A stretch of 30,428 nt of DNA from Podochytrium sp. JEL0797 (GCA_027596195.1 JADGJG010000218.1:1-30428); one strand, 5' to 3'; shown: positions 1 to 11,403, numbered from the stretch's first letter. The notes: generated by a model from the letters alone, not told the origin. Numbers and translations are program-made.

Positions 1-2993
1 TTTTTACCCAGTTTCTGGTTTTTATAAGTTTTGTTCTACCTACTTGTGCCCCCCAACCCCCCCCCCCCCCCCCCCCCCCCACCACGAAAAAAACAACTCA
101 CGTTCTCATCCTTAATATCCCGATGCACAATCCCCTTCCCATGCAAATACCGCACCGCCTCCGCAATCTGCCGAAAAATCAACTTGGCAACCCCTTCCCC
201 CATCTTGGGTTTCTGCTCAATATAGTCAAACAAGTCCTTACTAACAGCCCGTTTTCGAAACCCCTTCTGATGATGACTGCCCAACGGCGCATGGTAGGGT
301 GCGTCCGGTTGGTCCGTGTCGACTGCAAAGGCCGCACTGTCCTTGGGGACGCGGAGGATCGGGTACGAGCCTTTACTCCCCTTCCCACGTTTCATGAGGG
401 ATCCACCAGCTCCCGTGGCGGAGCAACTCACGGTGATGGATTCAATAGACTCGGATAACCCAAGTCCAATCGCAGCTGCCGCCGAATCCAACGAAACCCC
501 TTCCCGAGTCGGTTGCCGGCCCCTGCCCCCAAAAGTAGTCACAGCCGATGAAGACCCCACAACAACCCCACCCGCCCCGTCCTCCGATTTCAAACTTATC
601 GGCGCCGGCGGTACAGCCGCCCCCTCCACCTCCTCATCACTCTCCTCATCCTCAATCGAAAACTTGGCCTGCCGCTTGCCCCCCTCCTCACTCCCATCAC
701 TCAACGACTCAACACCACTACTCCCTTCCCCCATCTCCTCATCCTCCTCCTCCGACCCAGCACCACTACTACTCCCGCCACGCAACAAACTCTCCCCAAG
801 ACACAACCGCGTCAAATTCACCTTCGAATTGAGCTTCACAAGCAACGGGAAACTCGGGCTCGATATGTCATGCGCATGGGGCACCCCATAAGTCGGAGAC
901 GTCAAGTTCGTAGTCGCCGCAGGCGGCAAATGGAGCGAGCTGTTACCGCCAGTGGCGGAGGTGGGCGTGTTGGCTTTGTATTCGAGGTGCGCCATGGTGG
1001 TTGCGAGGGTCGGGGAGGCGAGGAGGTGGAGGTTCGCGGCGGAGAGGGAGAGGGTGAGTGTGGATGTGATGGGGGTGGTGGCGATTGGGGTTAACGGGGT
1101 TTGTTGTTGTTGTTGTTGGGTGGGGAAACTGATGTTTTTGACGGCTTCCATGACAATGTAGACAAACTGTAGGTGTCGCCAAAACAAAAAATAAAAATTA
1201 ATTACGGGCAAAAAGGGGGGATGGGGGGAGTTCTCACCAACTCATCCTCATACAACTCATAAAACCGCACAATATTCTCATGATCCAACCTCTTCATAAT
1301 AAACACTTCCATCGGCACAATCCCCAACACATGATCCTTCTTCCAACCCCCGGGAACCAACCGATCCTTGAACGTGCATTTGATCGCCACACCCAATCCA
1401 TCACTCACGCGCGTCGCGTACGCCACAAAACCCGTGGCGCCTTCACCGAGCGGGAAACACAGTTTATACGTTTGCAAAAGTTTGATGGGGAGGACGTGGT
1501 TGAGACCCATCAGGCGTGGGATCGAGTGCAGAAATTGCCGCATCGGTGGGGAAACGTGTTCTGACATCAGGTTTTGTGACATTTCGTAGAGCTCCGTGCG
1601 GCTCAGTTGCTGTTGGAGGGGTGGTGGTGGTGGTTGCTGGTGTTGAGGTGGTGGTGGATCGTTCTGTTTCGGGCTCGTCCCCGACGCTGCAGCGCTGTGT
1701 GAACTCCATGTCGAAGTGGACATGGATTGCGTGGCGCCCCAGTCGAAACTGGGTCGATGCACAAACGAGGAAGACAAAATCGAGGCGGAGGGTTCGTTGT
1801 TGGCCGCGATGGGACTCGGGAGTTTGGCAAACAAGGGGTTCTGCGAAAAGGCCGATGATGCCGCCGTGGAGGATGAGGTGTCGAGTTTGGAAATCAACAG
1901 CGAGGGTTCCATTGCGAATGTGCTCGGAGATGCATGGGGAGTGGGGGCCTGGGGAGGTTTGAAGCTCGCAGTGGTGGAGGTGGAGGTGGATTCATTGGGT
2001 GGGAAATGGTATGGGGTAAAGTCTGCGGGATCGCGGATGGGTGTGGGTTTGATGCCCCCAAATGCATTGAATCGTTGGGTGTTCGGAGACGACGACATGG
2101 ACACTGGTTCTGAGGAAGTCAAGAAGGAGGTTTCTGAGATGATGTGGGTATCGGCTTTGCTGTTGTAGACGCCCCTCCGTTGGTAGGAAGGGGTCGCAAC
2201 GGGTGGCGCTTGAGAGGAATTCGGCGATTCGGATTGAAGGGAGAGTGGGACGGCTGAAGCGACAATGGGTGTGGATTTGAGGGAGGCGGCAGCCATCGAA
2301 GGGCTCGAGGCGCGGCCAAACGAGGTGAAGCCCTTGCGTGGGACGGGGAGGGGTTGGGTATTGGAGTCGGATGCGGCGGGAGTCGGCGGGCGCGAGGAGT
2401 CAGAGGTGGGCTGAGATACGTTTTTGATTTCGTTGCTGAGGAGCGAGGGCTTGTTCACTAATTAAGTTTGGTTAACGATGGATGGATGAAAATGGGAGCA
2501 TGAATTTTTGTTCATTGTTGATCAGTTCATTCTTGGATGTATGGGTGTGTGGGTGTATGGAGAGATGCTCGATTCGTTGGGTATCGATAGGTGGCTCACT
2601 ACTACTAGGGGGGTATGTATCTGATCCGGAAATACCTTCTTGGGTGTTATCGCACCACACGTCCTTTGCGGCCTGGTTGCCCCCAAAGCGCCTGCTTCCA
2701 AAGCCCTTGACTTGATACGACGAGGAGACTGAGGCAAAGCCCAGACCGCCCTTGAAGGGGTCGTCATCCAGCAAGGAGGAGGCGTTGTTGTTGTTGTTGT
2801 TGTTGTTGCTGTTGTCGCCAAACGAGGCGATGCGCGGGGGCATGGCGGCGCTGCCCTGACCCACAAACGAGTACGACCCGCGCCTTGATGAAGACGCTGA
2901 AGAAGACGACGACGAAGACGACGCCTTGGCGCTGCCTTCGAGCCCGCCAGCAAGACCCGCCGTCAAAGAAGGAAACCGCTCGAGGTACGACAT
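1..2993 (-). CDS. PAS-kinase-type Ser/Thr protein kinase, 5' part (3' end outside window)
   Basis: Three exons are visible: about 2993-2636, 2457-1238 and 1166-102. The last donor (GTGAGT at 101-96) leads into an intron that leaves the window. The N-terminal ~430 residues are rich in Ser, Asn, Pro and Gln, and I see no PAS domain in them. The kinase begins with the loop LGEGATGFV and VAIK, followed by a Psk1/Psk2/PASK-like segment (GIVPMEVFIMKRLDHENIV). After the hinge residues YIVMEAV a low-complexity insert of about 300 residues intervenes. The fold resumes at DLFDYIEQ and reaches the catalytic loop HRDIKDEN. Activation loop and C-lobe are not in the window. In yeast, PAS kinases phosphorylate Ugp1 and glycogen synthase to steer glucose use; that role here is inferred. 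The first intron's donor is ambiguous (GTATTT at 2635 or GTGAGC at about 2599; both keep phase). Start chosen: ATG at 2993. Confidence 0.85.
57..80. repeat. C24 homopolymer inside kinase intron
   Basis: An uninterrupted run of 24 C on the + strand (G on the transcribed strand). It lies within the kinase intron that begins at 101, close behind its 5' splice site. Confidence 0.9.
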
Positions 2994-3814
2994 GTACAAA
3001 GGAATAGTGCCAGGTGTGTTTCAAGTGGAGTGGGAAACGGACAAGGCGAGGGTCGCGGTGGCCGTTATTCAAACAGTGTGTGTGCGAAGAAAAAAAACAA
3101 AAATCTGGTTAACGCAAAACACAACCAATCTGTCATGTTCTGCCTCATTCATTGCCAAGTGGGAAATGAACCTCAATTGTCTGCACATTCCAACACACAC
3201 ATCCACGCAACGCCTGTTCACGGGATTGTCTTTCGAAAAAAAAACACGTGTTTGAGAAAAGTAGCTGCTCCACCTTTTCCATAGATGCCAAATCACACAA
3301 ACTGTGTGGCTTGCGAGTTTCCACCGCAACCTAGCTAAAGTTCAAATTCATTTACCCCTGTCTTGCACGTGTTGCTCAAAGACAAATGCACTGAAACATC
3401 CCTTTTTCCAAATTTAACGTTGGATGGGCACTTGGAGGAGAAGCCCAGAGAAAGTGAAGATCAGGATCTCACAGCAGACCAAGAAGTCCATCTCGCACCT
3501 CTCAAACATGACCCAATTTGTGGGGCTTAATACACTCACGTGACTGTCGTTAAATTAGGGTGGCTTTCATCCATTCCAAAAAACATTACTAGATTGTAGA
3601 GAAATGAAAGAATGAACAAAAGACACACAAACCAAGGCACTTCGAAAAAGCTGTCGAGAGCGCTTTCGCAACCCTCCTGTCGCCCACACCAACTCCCCTG
3701 CCAAAATTATCACTTTCCTCGGTCCCAAAAGCCAAAACTCGAAATGTTTCTTTCTTTCTTATTTCAAAAAACAAACAAGAGACGCACACCACGCAGCTTT
3801 TTTGCACACCGTCA
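2994..3814. other. Intergenic region: kinase promoter and proteasome gene 3' flank
   Basis: About 820 nt without a supportable gene. It lies between the start of the kinase (minus) and the stop of the proteasome gene (minus), so it should hold the kinase promoter and the terminator of PSMA6. Short open frames occur on both strands but lack family motifs or consistent splice sites. Confidence 0.6.
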
Positions 3815-5005
3815 TCAATCGCGTTCCACAATACGCGTAATGTGCTGCTCAATTTCAGAAACCGCCAACGCGCGAAACTCGGGATCCTCCTTTGTCACGA
3901 TTCCAATCTCCAAATCGGCCGGTTTGAAATCAATCGAAAGCACGCTGCTTAGCGTTGTGATGGCCAACTGAGAATACGGGTATATCAGCGTCACAAAAAA
4001 CCCAAACGAATTTCACCCCCCCGAATGTTTTTTCTTTACCTCAACAGTATCCTCCACGCTCAAAACGGGCTCCTTCTTGAACTTTTTCTCCAAATGGTTG
4101 ATGGCTTCCTGTCCCTTCGCACCCGCCGAAGTGGCCTTGTACCCCGCATAGTACCCCGCCGGGTCGCATTTGAACACCTGAGGACCCGCTTCATCATCAT
4201 ACCCAATCAACATCATGGCTGGCGAGAAGGGGAAAGAACGTATCCAAAAGTGAGTTTTTTTTTCATGGAGTGGGGGGGGCATGAAAACTCACAAACTCCA
4301 TAAGGTCTCATGGCAGCATGCTGCGTATACACTTGCGCGAGATTTGCGATTCGCTTCGCGAGCATGTGTACGGGGATATCGTATCCGAATTTGTATCGCC
4401 ATTCGGCGGCTTCCATGCGTGCGCGGGCGACTTGGGCTCTCGAATCGGCTTGATGGGGGAGATACGTGTATATAATGGGAGAGCAGAGGTGTGGATTAAT
4501 ATGGAGTGGTATTTGTCGTTCGGGTGGTGGGGCGAGGGGGCCGGAAGGGGAAATCGAAAAACACGCGTCCCCATCTCTCGGCTTTGCCCTAAAAACAAAC
4601 CGACACCCCCGCACCCCACGGAAACAAAAAAGAACCAAACTCACCAATCAACCCCGTCATCACACACCCAATCCCACGAGTCAACTGAAACACATGCGTG
4701 ACGGTTTCTGGGTCGAGCAGCTTGTCGGGCACCTTCTTTTGCGTGCACACAACGGCACAGTCTTTGCCCTTGATGGCGACGCTGGTGAGGCCGGCGTTGG
4801 AGATGGCTTTGAATGCGTACTCGACCTGTGCACGGGGGGTGAGTTTGGGTTGGAAAGAAAAGGGGGGGGCGTACCTGGTAGAGGTGGCCATCGGGGGAGA
4901 AGATGGTAATGTGTCTGTCGTCTGTGAAGAAAGCAAGGTGAGGAGGGAGTGGGGTGTGCGAGTTGGGGGCAGTTGCTCACATCCGCCAGCACCACCGCGA
5001 GACAT
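3815..5005 (-). CDS. PSMA6: 20S proteasome subunit alpha type-6 (alpha-1)
   Basis: Six exons: 5005-4981, 4921-4875, 4825-4645, 4448-4293, 4218-4040 and 3967-3815. All phases agree and the protein is 246 residues, the usual length of alpha-1 (human PSMA6, yeast Scl1). The alpha-subunit N-terminal signature is complete ([12 protein letters not shown], residues 9-20, then YQVEYAFKA). Subfamily landmarks follow: [41 protein letters not shown] and LSIDFKP. As in all alpha subunits there is no catalytic N-terminal Thr; the subunit forms the outer ring that gates the barrel and docks regulators. The first exon codes for only eight and a third codons, and all five introns are 49-196 nt. The gene is complete and looks functional. 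Confidence 0.97.
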
Positions 5006-5307
5006 TTTTGGTTTTTTGGGTTTCGGGACCAAGCGACGCGTCCTTTCTGCCCCCGAGCGGCCTTCACCCGGCTTGCTTCACCACCCCCCTTCCAGGCCTT
5101 TGATTAGTGTGATATTTCAAACTCGTTGACAAGCACCCAGGAAAACACGTTTCCAAAAATTCCTGCACAGCTTGTGAAAACCGCGAAAACGCGTGCTGCA
5201 ATAACGGACACAAGCACGGACGATGCAAACGAAACGTGTGCATCTGAAGCAAAGTAATCTCGCATATTCTTTACCTAGATCAGTTTTTTTCCAAGCACGA
5301 TTCGACC

Positions 5308-5609
5308 ATGGCGGGACTCACGGGTGCTCTTCCAGCGCGCGATGGCAAAAAGTGAGTCGTTTTCATCCGAATCTGTTTGGTTTCTCACTGCCAAGTAGCG
5401 TATTCTTCCTCGCTGCCCTCGAGCGCATCCCTTGTGTCAAATGCAAGGCCACCCGCAATTGCGCTGTTTTTCATATGTTTGATTTGGAAAGGGATCTCGA
5501 AACCCGTCTTGTGCGCTTCTTGAAAACATTGCCCGCCGAACCACCCATTGAAGGCGGCTGTGAATGGCGAGCAGCACATGTTGTTGCAAGGGATTGTGAC
5601 GATGGCTGA
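5308..5609 (+). CDS. Small hypothetical protein, two exons
   Basis: Proposed exons 5308-5351 and 5399-5609, joined by a 47-nt GTGAGT...TAG intron that keeps frame, give an 84-residue protein beginning MAGLTGALPARDGKN. It contains a Cys pair (IPCVKCK) and a charged helix-like stretch (FDLERDLETRLVRFLKTL). I do not recognise the family. It is head to head with PSMA6 (302 nt between starts) and convergent with ZMYND10 (112 nt between stops). The opposite strand is also open over 5385-5579, and a third frame is open near the 3' end, so the strand and frame are not certain. Confidence 0.35.
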
Positions 5610-5721
5610 GACGAATCAGAGAAAGTAGGAGGAAGAAGCGGCGCGAGCTGCGTTGGTGGAACGAGGGTGTTGAATGAAAGAAGGGAGCGTGGATGGTTTA
5701 TTTCATTTTCTCTACTTCTTT

Positions 5722-7560
5722 TTAAAAACTAATTTCTTCAATCTTGGGTCTCGCTGGCGCCATCCCCTTTGCACTGTTGTTAGCCTTGTATCTCTCAGCC
5801 TCTTCCAACACGGCACAAATCGATTTATGCCCCTTCCACGCCTCCACCTGACACTTGCGGCTACAGTACCATTCGGACTTGCACTTGGAACACCTATTCT
5901 CCGCGGCGCGTCCGCACTTGCCGCATTTCGGGTCTTCCAGCAACGCGTCGAGGTTGTCGAGGTCGTACATGGCAGCCATGCTTTGGGCGATCGCGAGGGA
6001 CGAAGTACCAGCGGATTCGTCGGCGATTAACGTTTTGAAGCGGGTGATGAGGGTTGGGGTGTGCAGGGTTGAAAGGATTTGGTGGGTTGCTTCTGGGACC
6101 TGTGGGGGTTGTTTGGGAGTGAGAAATCGAGATTGTGAGGGTGGAATGTGCGTGTGTGTTATTTTACCTGCTCGATAATGAATGATTCGGAGGTGGGAGC
6201 ATTGTTGGGAACGTCCATGATGAGGAGCTCGTCGAGGTAACGTTGGAGGTGTGTGAGGATGGGGAGTTGGTCAACGAGGATTTCTTCAATGTACGGTCTC
6301 AGCTAATGTTTTTTTGGATGAGAACGCTTAGAACGCTTGGTGTTTTTTGTTTTACCCTCAAGATGACGGCCTTTTTGGAATCGTTGAAAACCAACTTTCT
6401 GCGGCATTCGTTGTCGAGCAGGAGGTTGTAGAGAGCCAACCAAACCTGAGAAGCATTATTGGTTTTAAAATATTCCACGATAAGAAAACGGGGGCTTAAA
6501 AATACCTGTGCTTCAATCTTTCCAAGTCGCTGATACTCCTCTTGATCAATCTCTTTCCAATTCCCATTCTCATACAACGACAGCTTCTCCTTACTCCCCT
6601 TTCCAGCAGCACTTTTTCTCTGAATCCAAGGCGCGTGTTCCATCAAATGAACACACGAAGACACCATGTCGTTCAAATTCAAAATCCGCGTCAACACAGC
6701 CAACGAGACTTGGCCGCACTGGTCCGTAATGTATCGGAAGATGGAGAGGGAGTTGATGGCGGTGGCAAAGTTGAGGTCTTTGTGGTTCACGAGGAGGGAT
6801 TCGCGGTCCGTTTGGTGGACGGACGGGGTCGTTTCGGACGCGACCCTGGAAAAAAAAGAACGCAAAAAATGATTTTGATTAGAGTGAATTGGGAGTGGAA
6901 GAGGGGTTTGTTTTTACCAAGAGTTTAAGAATGCAACCTTGCGCGAGCAATAGTCAACCAAATCAATCAACAAATCTCCGGCTTGGAGAACCGCGTCCTT
7001 GTTGAAAAAGATGATCTCTAATAGATTCACCAGCGTGGCTTCATGATAGAGCTAAAAGCAAATCGTTAAATTGATGTTTCTGTTCGATCAGGGGTGATTT
7101 GTCAGACTCACAATCAAATACGACTTGATGCTATGCGCCGCCGCCTCGTCAACGACCTTTGGAAACACTTTGGTTTTCCAAGCATCGATCGTCAATAAGT
7201 CTTTGATCAGGTATTCAATCTGTTGAATTCAAATGCGTCTGTCAAAAATTCGCGCGTTCCCCAAAACAAAACAAACTGTCAAAACGCTCAACCTTGGAAT
7301 GCGTGATGAACGACTCCGTCACGAATTCCTCGCATTGCGATTGAACATTCATGTGAGCCTGAATATTCAAGTGCTCCAACGTCTCGTGGTTTTTGTACCA
7401 CCGTTCCGTGGCGATCAGATCGAACGTGATGGACTTGCTGGCCAACTGGGACACAAACATGTCCGCCTCGAATGCGCTGATTCTGTGAAATGCGATATCA
7501 ATGAGTCGCGATCGAATGCGGGCTTCTCTAAGGCTGGTCATTCACTCACGGGGCCGACAT
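5722..7560 (-). CDS. ZMYND10: ZMYND10-like dynein-arm assembly factor with C-terminal MYND zinc finger
   Basis: Eight exons: 7560-7550, 7482-7293, 7219-7112, 7051-6918, 6845-6506, 6445-6356, 6302-6168 and 6099-5722. Phases are consistent and the protein is 461 residues (human ZMYND10 is 440). Alignment by eye runs over the whole length: WYKNHETLEHLNIQA near the N-terminus, EYLIKDLLTIDAWKTKVFP, YHEATLVNLLE, LIDLVDYCSRK, IFRYITDQCG and VWLALYNLLL. The MYND finger has its ligands at C395, C398, C406, C409, C415, C419, H427 and C431. In animals and algae this protein helps preassemble axonemal dynein arms in the cytoplasm. Its presence implies a motile flagellated stage. One intron has the odd donor GTTGAG. 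The start lies only 33 nt from that of the divergent GT90 gene. Confidence 0.95.
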
Positions 7561-7593
7561 CTGTTTGATGGATTTTTTCTCCAAAATAAACAA

Positions 7594-9289
7594 ATGTTCA
7601 AGAAACTCGCTCACTTTCGGAGAAAACGCCTGTGCTCAGTCGCCCTTCTTGTTATTGCCTTCTTTTCTCTGTTCTTTCGCGTATCTGTTCGAGAATCAGA
7701 CAACTCTCCTGAACTCCGCGCCGAGGACGGCTTTGGAGACGAGACAACTCTGCTGTACCAAGAAATGCGCGCTGAAATCGCTGTCAAGGCATCGCTGCAC
7801 ATTCCATCACCACCACCAGGATACAATAAATGGCTCGCATTTTCTGTGAGTACCAGCCTTCTTCACACACGCTGTCAAATTAACCCCCGATTTCCAGGAA
7901 AAACACGGCTGTCAAACAAATCTTGAATTCTACGCACAAATCTACAGAGACCTCGAGCCGTTCGAAAACGATGCCTCAGACGCGTTTCAGCAAGTTCACA
8001 ACATGAATTCTACAGCCGAATTTGTTGAAAACGCTGCGTCTTGGTGGCTCCCCATAGCATGGATCGAAAAGGCTTATCGACGCGCCTTTTTGCCCACGAC
8101 ATGGCGTGGTGGCCACTTCACAGACGGAAACCAAACCCTCATGTCTGGAATCGCACACCTGTTTGACCGCCCTTTCAAATTCGTGCTCAGCGACAAGGAC
8201 GAGCCGCAAATGCTCCCCTCGGACCATAACCAAGTCGCCTCCTCCACAGATGACGCTGAATCCACCTATACCTCCGTCACTGAGCTGTTTGAAAAGAATT
8301 CATGTCTGGACACCACATTCGACGCCTCCATCCGCGCTTCGCATGGGTTTTTCCAAGCACCGGATACATTCCAGACACGCAATTCGCGGTTGCCCCTGTT
8401 TTCACAGGCCAAAACGCATTGCTTTCGCGATATTGTGTTTCCCATGAGATACCACGTCAAATGGGCCATCACCAAAGTCGTGGATCCGGTTCCTTGGGAG
8501 CGCAAAGAGAGCGCGTTGTTTTGGAGGGGTGGGTCGACTGGCGGGAGGTTTGTGAATCGTCGGATATTACCAAGATATTGCACAACAAAATGGTGAATTG
8601 TCCCTCTTTTTCCTCTCTAGTTATCATGAAGGAAAACCATGGAAGCAATACCACCGCTCGCGTCTCGTCGAATGGGCCCAATCCTTTGCGACGCGTTATC
8701 CCGACATGACATTCGATGCGGGCCTAGAACTCGCACCCAAAATTACCGGTTCCGTCACAGAAACCCGACTGGATCCTGGTTACGTGGTTGACATTGGGTT
8801 TTCGAATTTTGTACAAACGGACGTTGCGACGCTGGCGGAAATGAATGCCACATTTGGACTCAAAACAAAGGTTCCGTTTGAGGTGGCGGTGGACTTCAAG
8901 TATCTCATTGTGGTCGAGTTGAGTGTGTCCTGCTTTTTGGACGTGGCGCGTTCCTAATTCTTTTATATCGCGACAGCGGCAATACATGGCCAGAGCGGCT
9001 CCAGCAATATCTTCAAACCAATTCTGTGATCCTGTATTCCGGAATATTCTTTGACTTCTACTCCTTCCTACTCGAGCCATATATTCACTACATTCCGGTC
9101 AAACCGGACATGTCCGATTTGGGCGCCAAAATGGCATGGCTTGTTCGAAACGACGACAAGGCCAAAAAAATCACCCTAAACGCGCAAGCGCTCATGAAAA
9201 AAGTGAGCAACTTGCAACACGCGCAATGCTACACGGGCTTGCTCTTGTTGGAATACAGTCGGCTGTATCACGAGAATGTCAAAAAATAG
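7594..9289 (+). CDS. GT90 (CAP10-like) glycosyltransferase, type II membrane protein
   Basis: Four exons: 7594-7845, 7898-8547, 8621-8917 and 8977-9289, giving 503 residues. A basic N-terminus (FKKLAHFRRKR) precedes one hydrophobic segment at about residues 13-29, typical of a Golgi signal anchor; the rest would be lumenal. Family hallmarks of CAP10/DUF821 are present: SALFWRGGSTGGSYHEG with a following HRSRLVEWA, then DGNTWPERL, and a C-terminal block with SGIFFDFYSF, YIHYIPVKPDMSDL and a final YTGLLLLEYSRLY helix. Relatives transfer xylose or glucose to glycans or proteins; the sugar cannot be read from sequence. Splice choice at 8548 (GTTTGT) removes a 73-nt intron and restores the expected motif spacing. 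The third intron uses GTTGAG. The ATG was chosen because it gives the membrane anchor. Confidence 0.9.
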
Positions 9290-9328
9290 AAATGTTATCA
9301 ACCCTTGGCGTTTTTCTAGAAAAATATC

Positions 9329-11342
9329 ATGAATGCCACGGGGAGCTCCGGAAATAGCGGTCATTCAAGACTGCTGTTGAAAGAAGAACGCGAAGAATTT
9401 TTTAAACAAAAAATAATGCTCCAAATTCAAATCGACGACAAGCCGCAATGGGAGGACAAAATGCGCAGCGCTACGTGCTGGGAGGACTGGAGACTCGCAG
9501 CAGAAAACCTAGACAGGTAAAATCACCCGACAGAGAACCCCCCGCATTGACACGTCCTGTCAAAAAGAATCAAAGAAAACGACCGCAAATGGACCAACGA
9601 GGAGGAATCAACCATCTACGACTTTGGCCTCATCCGCGAGCGCACCGACAAACTCCAAAAGGCGCGCGAGGCGGGTAATACGCTGGTTGTGGCGTATCAT
9701 CTGCGTTCAGGTGAGGGTCACGGACGGGGTGTGTGGGTTTTTTTTTGACAGCTTCGATCGCACAGGTTTGCTGCGGAACCTCGGCGCCCTCAACGATATC
9801 CGGTTGTATTCGCACCACTTTGTTCACACGAAGCAGCTGATTGAAGATTATCACAGTGAAGTAAAAACCGCTTTTTTTCATGCGCTCCTTTTTGTGCTTT
9901 GTTTTGACATTTTTGCTCCGCCCCACTTCACACCCACAAACCCACAAAAAAAAAACCAGGTTGAAAAATGCATCGAATACATCAAGTCCCAGAACCTCGA
10001 AGCCAAATTCGACAAAATCTCCGACACATGTCAATCCTTTGGCCGAACCGCCCTCGTTCTCCACGGCGGCGCCTCCTTCGCCCTCTACCACATTGGCGTC
10101 GCAAAAGCCCTCTTTGAACGCAACCTCCTCCCGCGCATCATCAGCGGTTCCTCCATCAGCGCGCTGATTGCAGCCCTCATTTGCATCCACTCGGATGACG
10201 AGCTTCCCGCGATTCTGTGCGAGACAGGTATCGATTTGAGCGCGTTTCACAGGAAGGACCCAAAGGGTGGGTTTTATCGCAAAATGTACCGGCTTTTTAG
10301 GGAGGGACATTTGTTGGATTCGGAGGTGTTTACGCAGTGTGTGAATGATAATTTGAAGGATGTGACGTTTGAGGAGGCGTTTTTGAAGTCTGGGAGGGTG
10401 TTGAATATTGTGGTTAGCTCTGCGAGGTATGATTTTTGTTGCTTTTTTTCTTGCGCCGTTTCCCTGAATAACGTGGGCGGAAAACAGAAAGAACGAGATT
10501 CCGCGGTTGTTGAATTACTTGACGGCTCCAAACGTGTTGGTCCGAACGGCCGCCTGTGCGAGTGCATCTTCGGTTGGAATCTTTCAATCTGTCAACTTGT
10601 TGGCAAAAGAAAAGGATGGGGTCAAGATTGTTCCCTGGGGCTCGACCGAAATCAAATGGGCAGACGCTCCATACGATGGGTGAGCTTCTACCCTCATCCC
10701 CTTCTTGTACCCTGAACCAAACTTAACCCCACAAAAACGCACACCAGAGAATCCCCTGAAACGCGACTCGCCGAACAATTCAACGTGAACCACTTTATCG
10801 TTTCCCAATCCTCCATCATCTCGACCCAATTCCTCCCGAAAGGCCCGCAAAACCTCAAAACCACCTTTTTTGAACAACTCAAACGGTTCATGTTCAACGA
10901 GTTTCGCCACCGCGTGTCGCATTTGGGTCATTTTCGGTTGCTCCCGTTGTACTTCACTTCGCTGTTTTCGCACAAGATTTTGGGACATGTGACTATTTCG
11001 CCAGTGTTGGATTGGCATGTACGTAGTACCCCTTCTCGTTGATTTTTTTTTTGGGAGCGCGTTTGTATCTAATTTTCCTTTCCGTTTCACAAAAATTTCC
11101 AGGATTTCAGGAAGGGATTCGCGAACCCCGACGTGGACGCAATGAAGTACTGGATTTCTCTCGGTGAACGCACCACATGGCCGTACATTGAGTTGATCCG
11201 CAACCGCTTGAGAATCGAGTTGGCGCTGCAGGCGGCGAAGCAAACCGCGGAAGTCGAAATCCGTGCGCGCGAGGCGCAACGCGCGTTGGAAGGTCATAGG
11301 AGGTTGGAACATGTGGAGAGAAGGCCGTCTTTGAATATGTGA
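9329..11342 (+). CDS. Patatin-type triacylglycerol lipase (Tgl3/4/5-SDP1 family) with altered active-site motifs
   Basis: Seven exons: 9329-9516, 9568-9710, 9766-9860, 9960-10426, 10488-10679, 10748-11018 and 11103-11342, in consistent phase, giving 531 residues. The N-terminal third matches the DUF3336 region (WEDWRLAAENLDR, LLRNLGALNDIRLYSHHF, TKQLIEDYHSE). The patatin domain follows: HGGASFALYHIGVAKAL with the oxyanion glycines near residue 178, the nucleophile elbow ISGSSISAL near 207, and RLAEQFNVNHFIVSQ. Relatives hydrolyse triacylglycerol on lipid droplets. Two motifs are unusual. The elbow reads G-S-S-I-S rather than GxSxG, and the Asp motif reads WADAP rather than WVDGS. The basic C-terminal helix (about residues 490-525) has many Arg, Glu and Ala. 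It starts 39 nt after the GT90 stop and converges on the cap methyltransferase. Confidence 0.9.
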
Positions 11343-11403
11343 ACTGGGGGGGAAAAATTGCTATATAAAGAACGAGCGCATTTTAAAAAGGCTAATTTTT
11401 TAT

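Noticed and set aside
1202..2458. Possible separate kinase gene starting inside the second exon
   Set aside because: The apparent start is a GTG directly after a 3' splice site; the frame joins upstream and downstream exons as one kinase.
3069..3329. Minus-strand open frame in the kinase 5' flank
   Set aside because: Low-complexity translation, no motif, and no acceptor that joins it to the kinase in frame.
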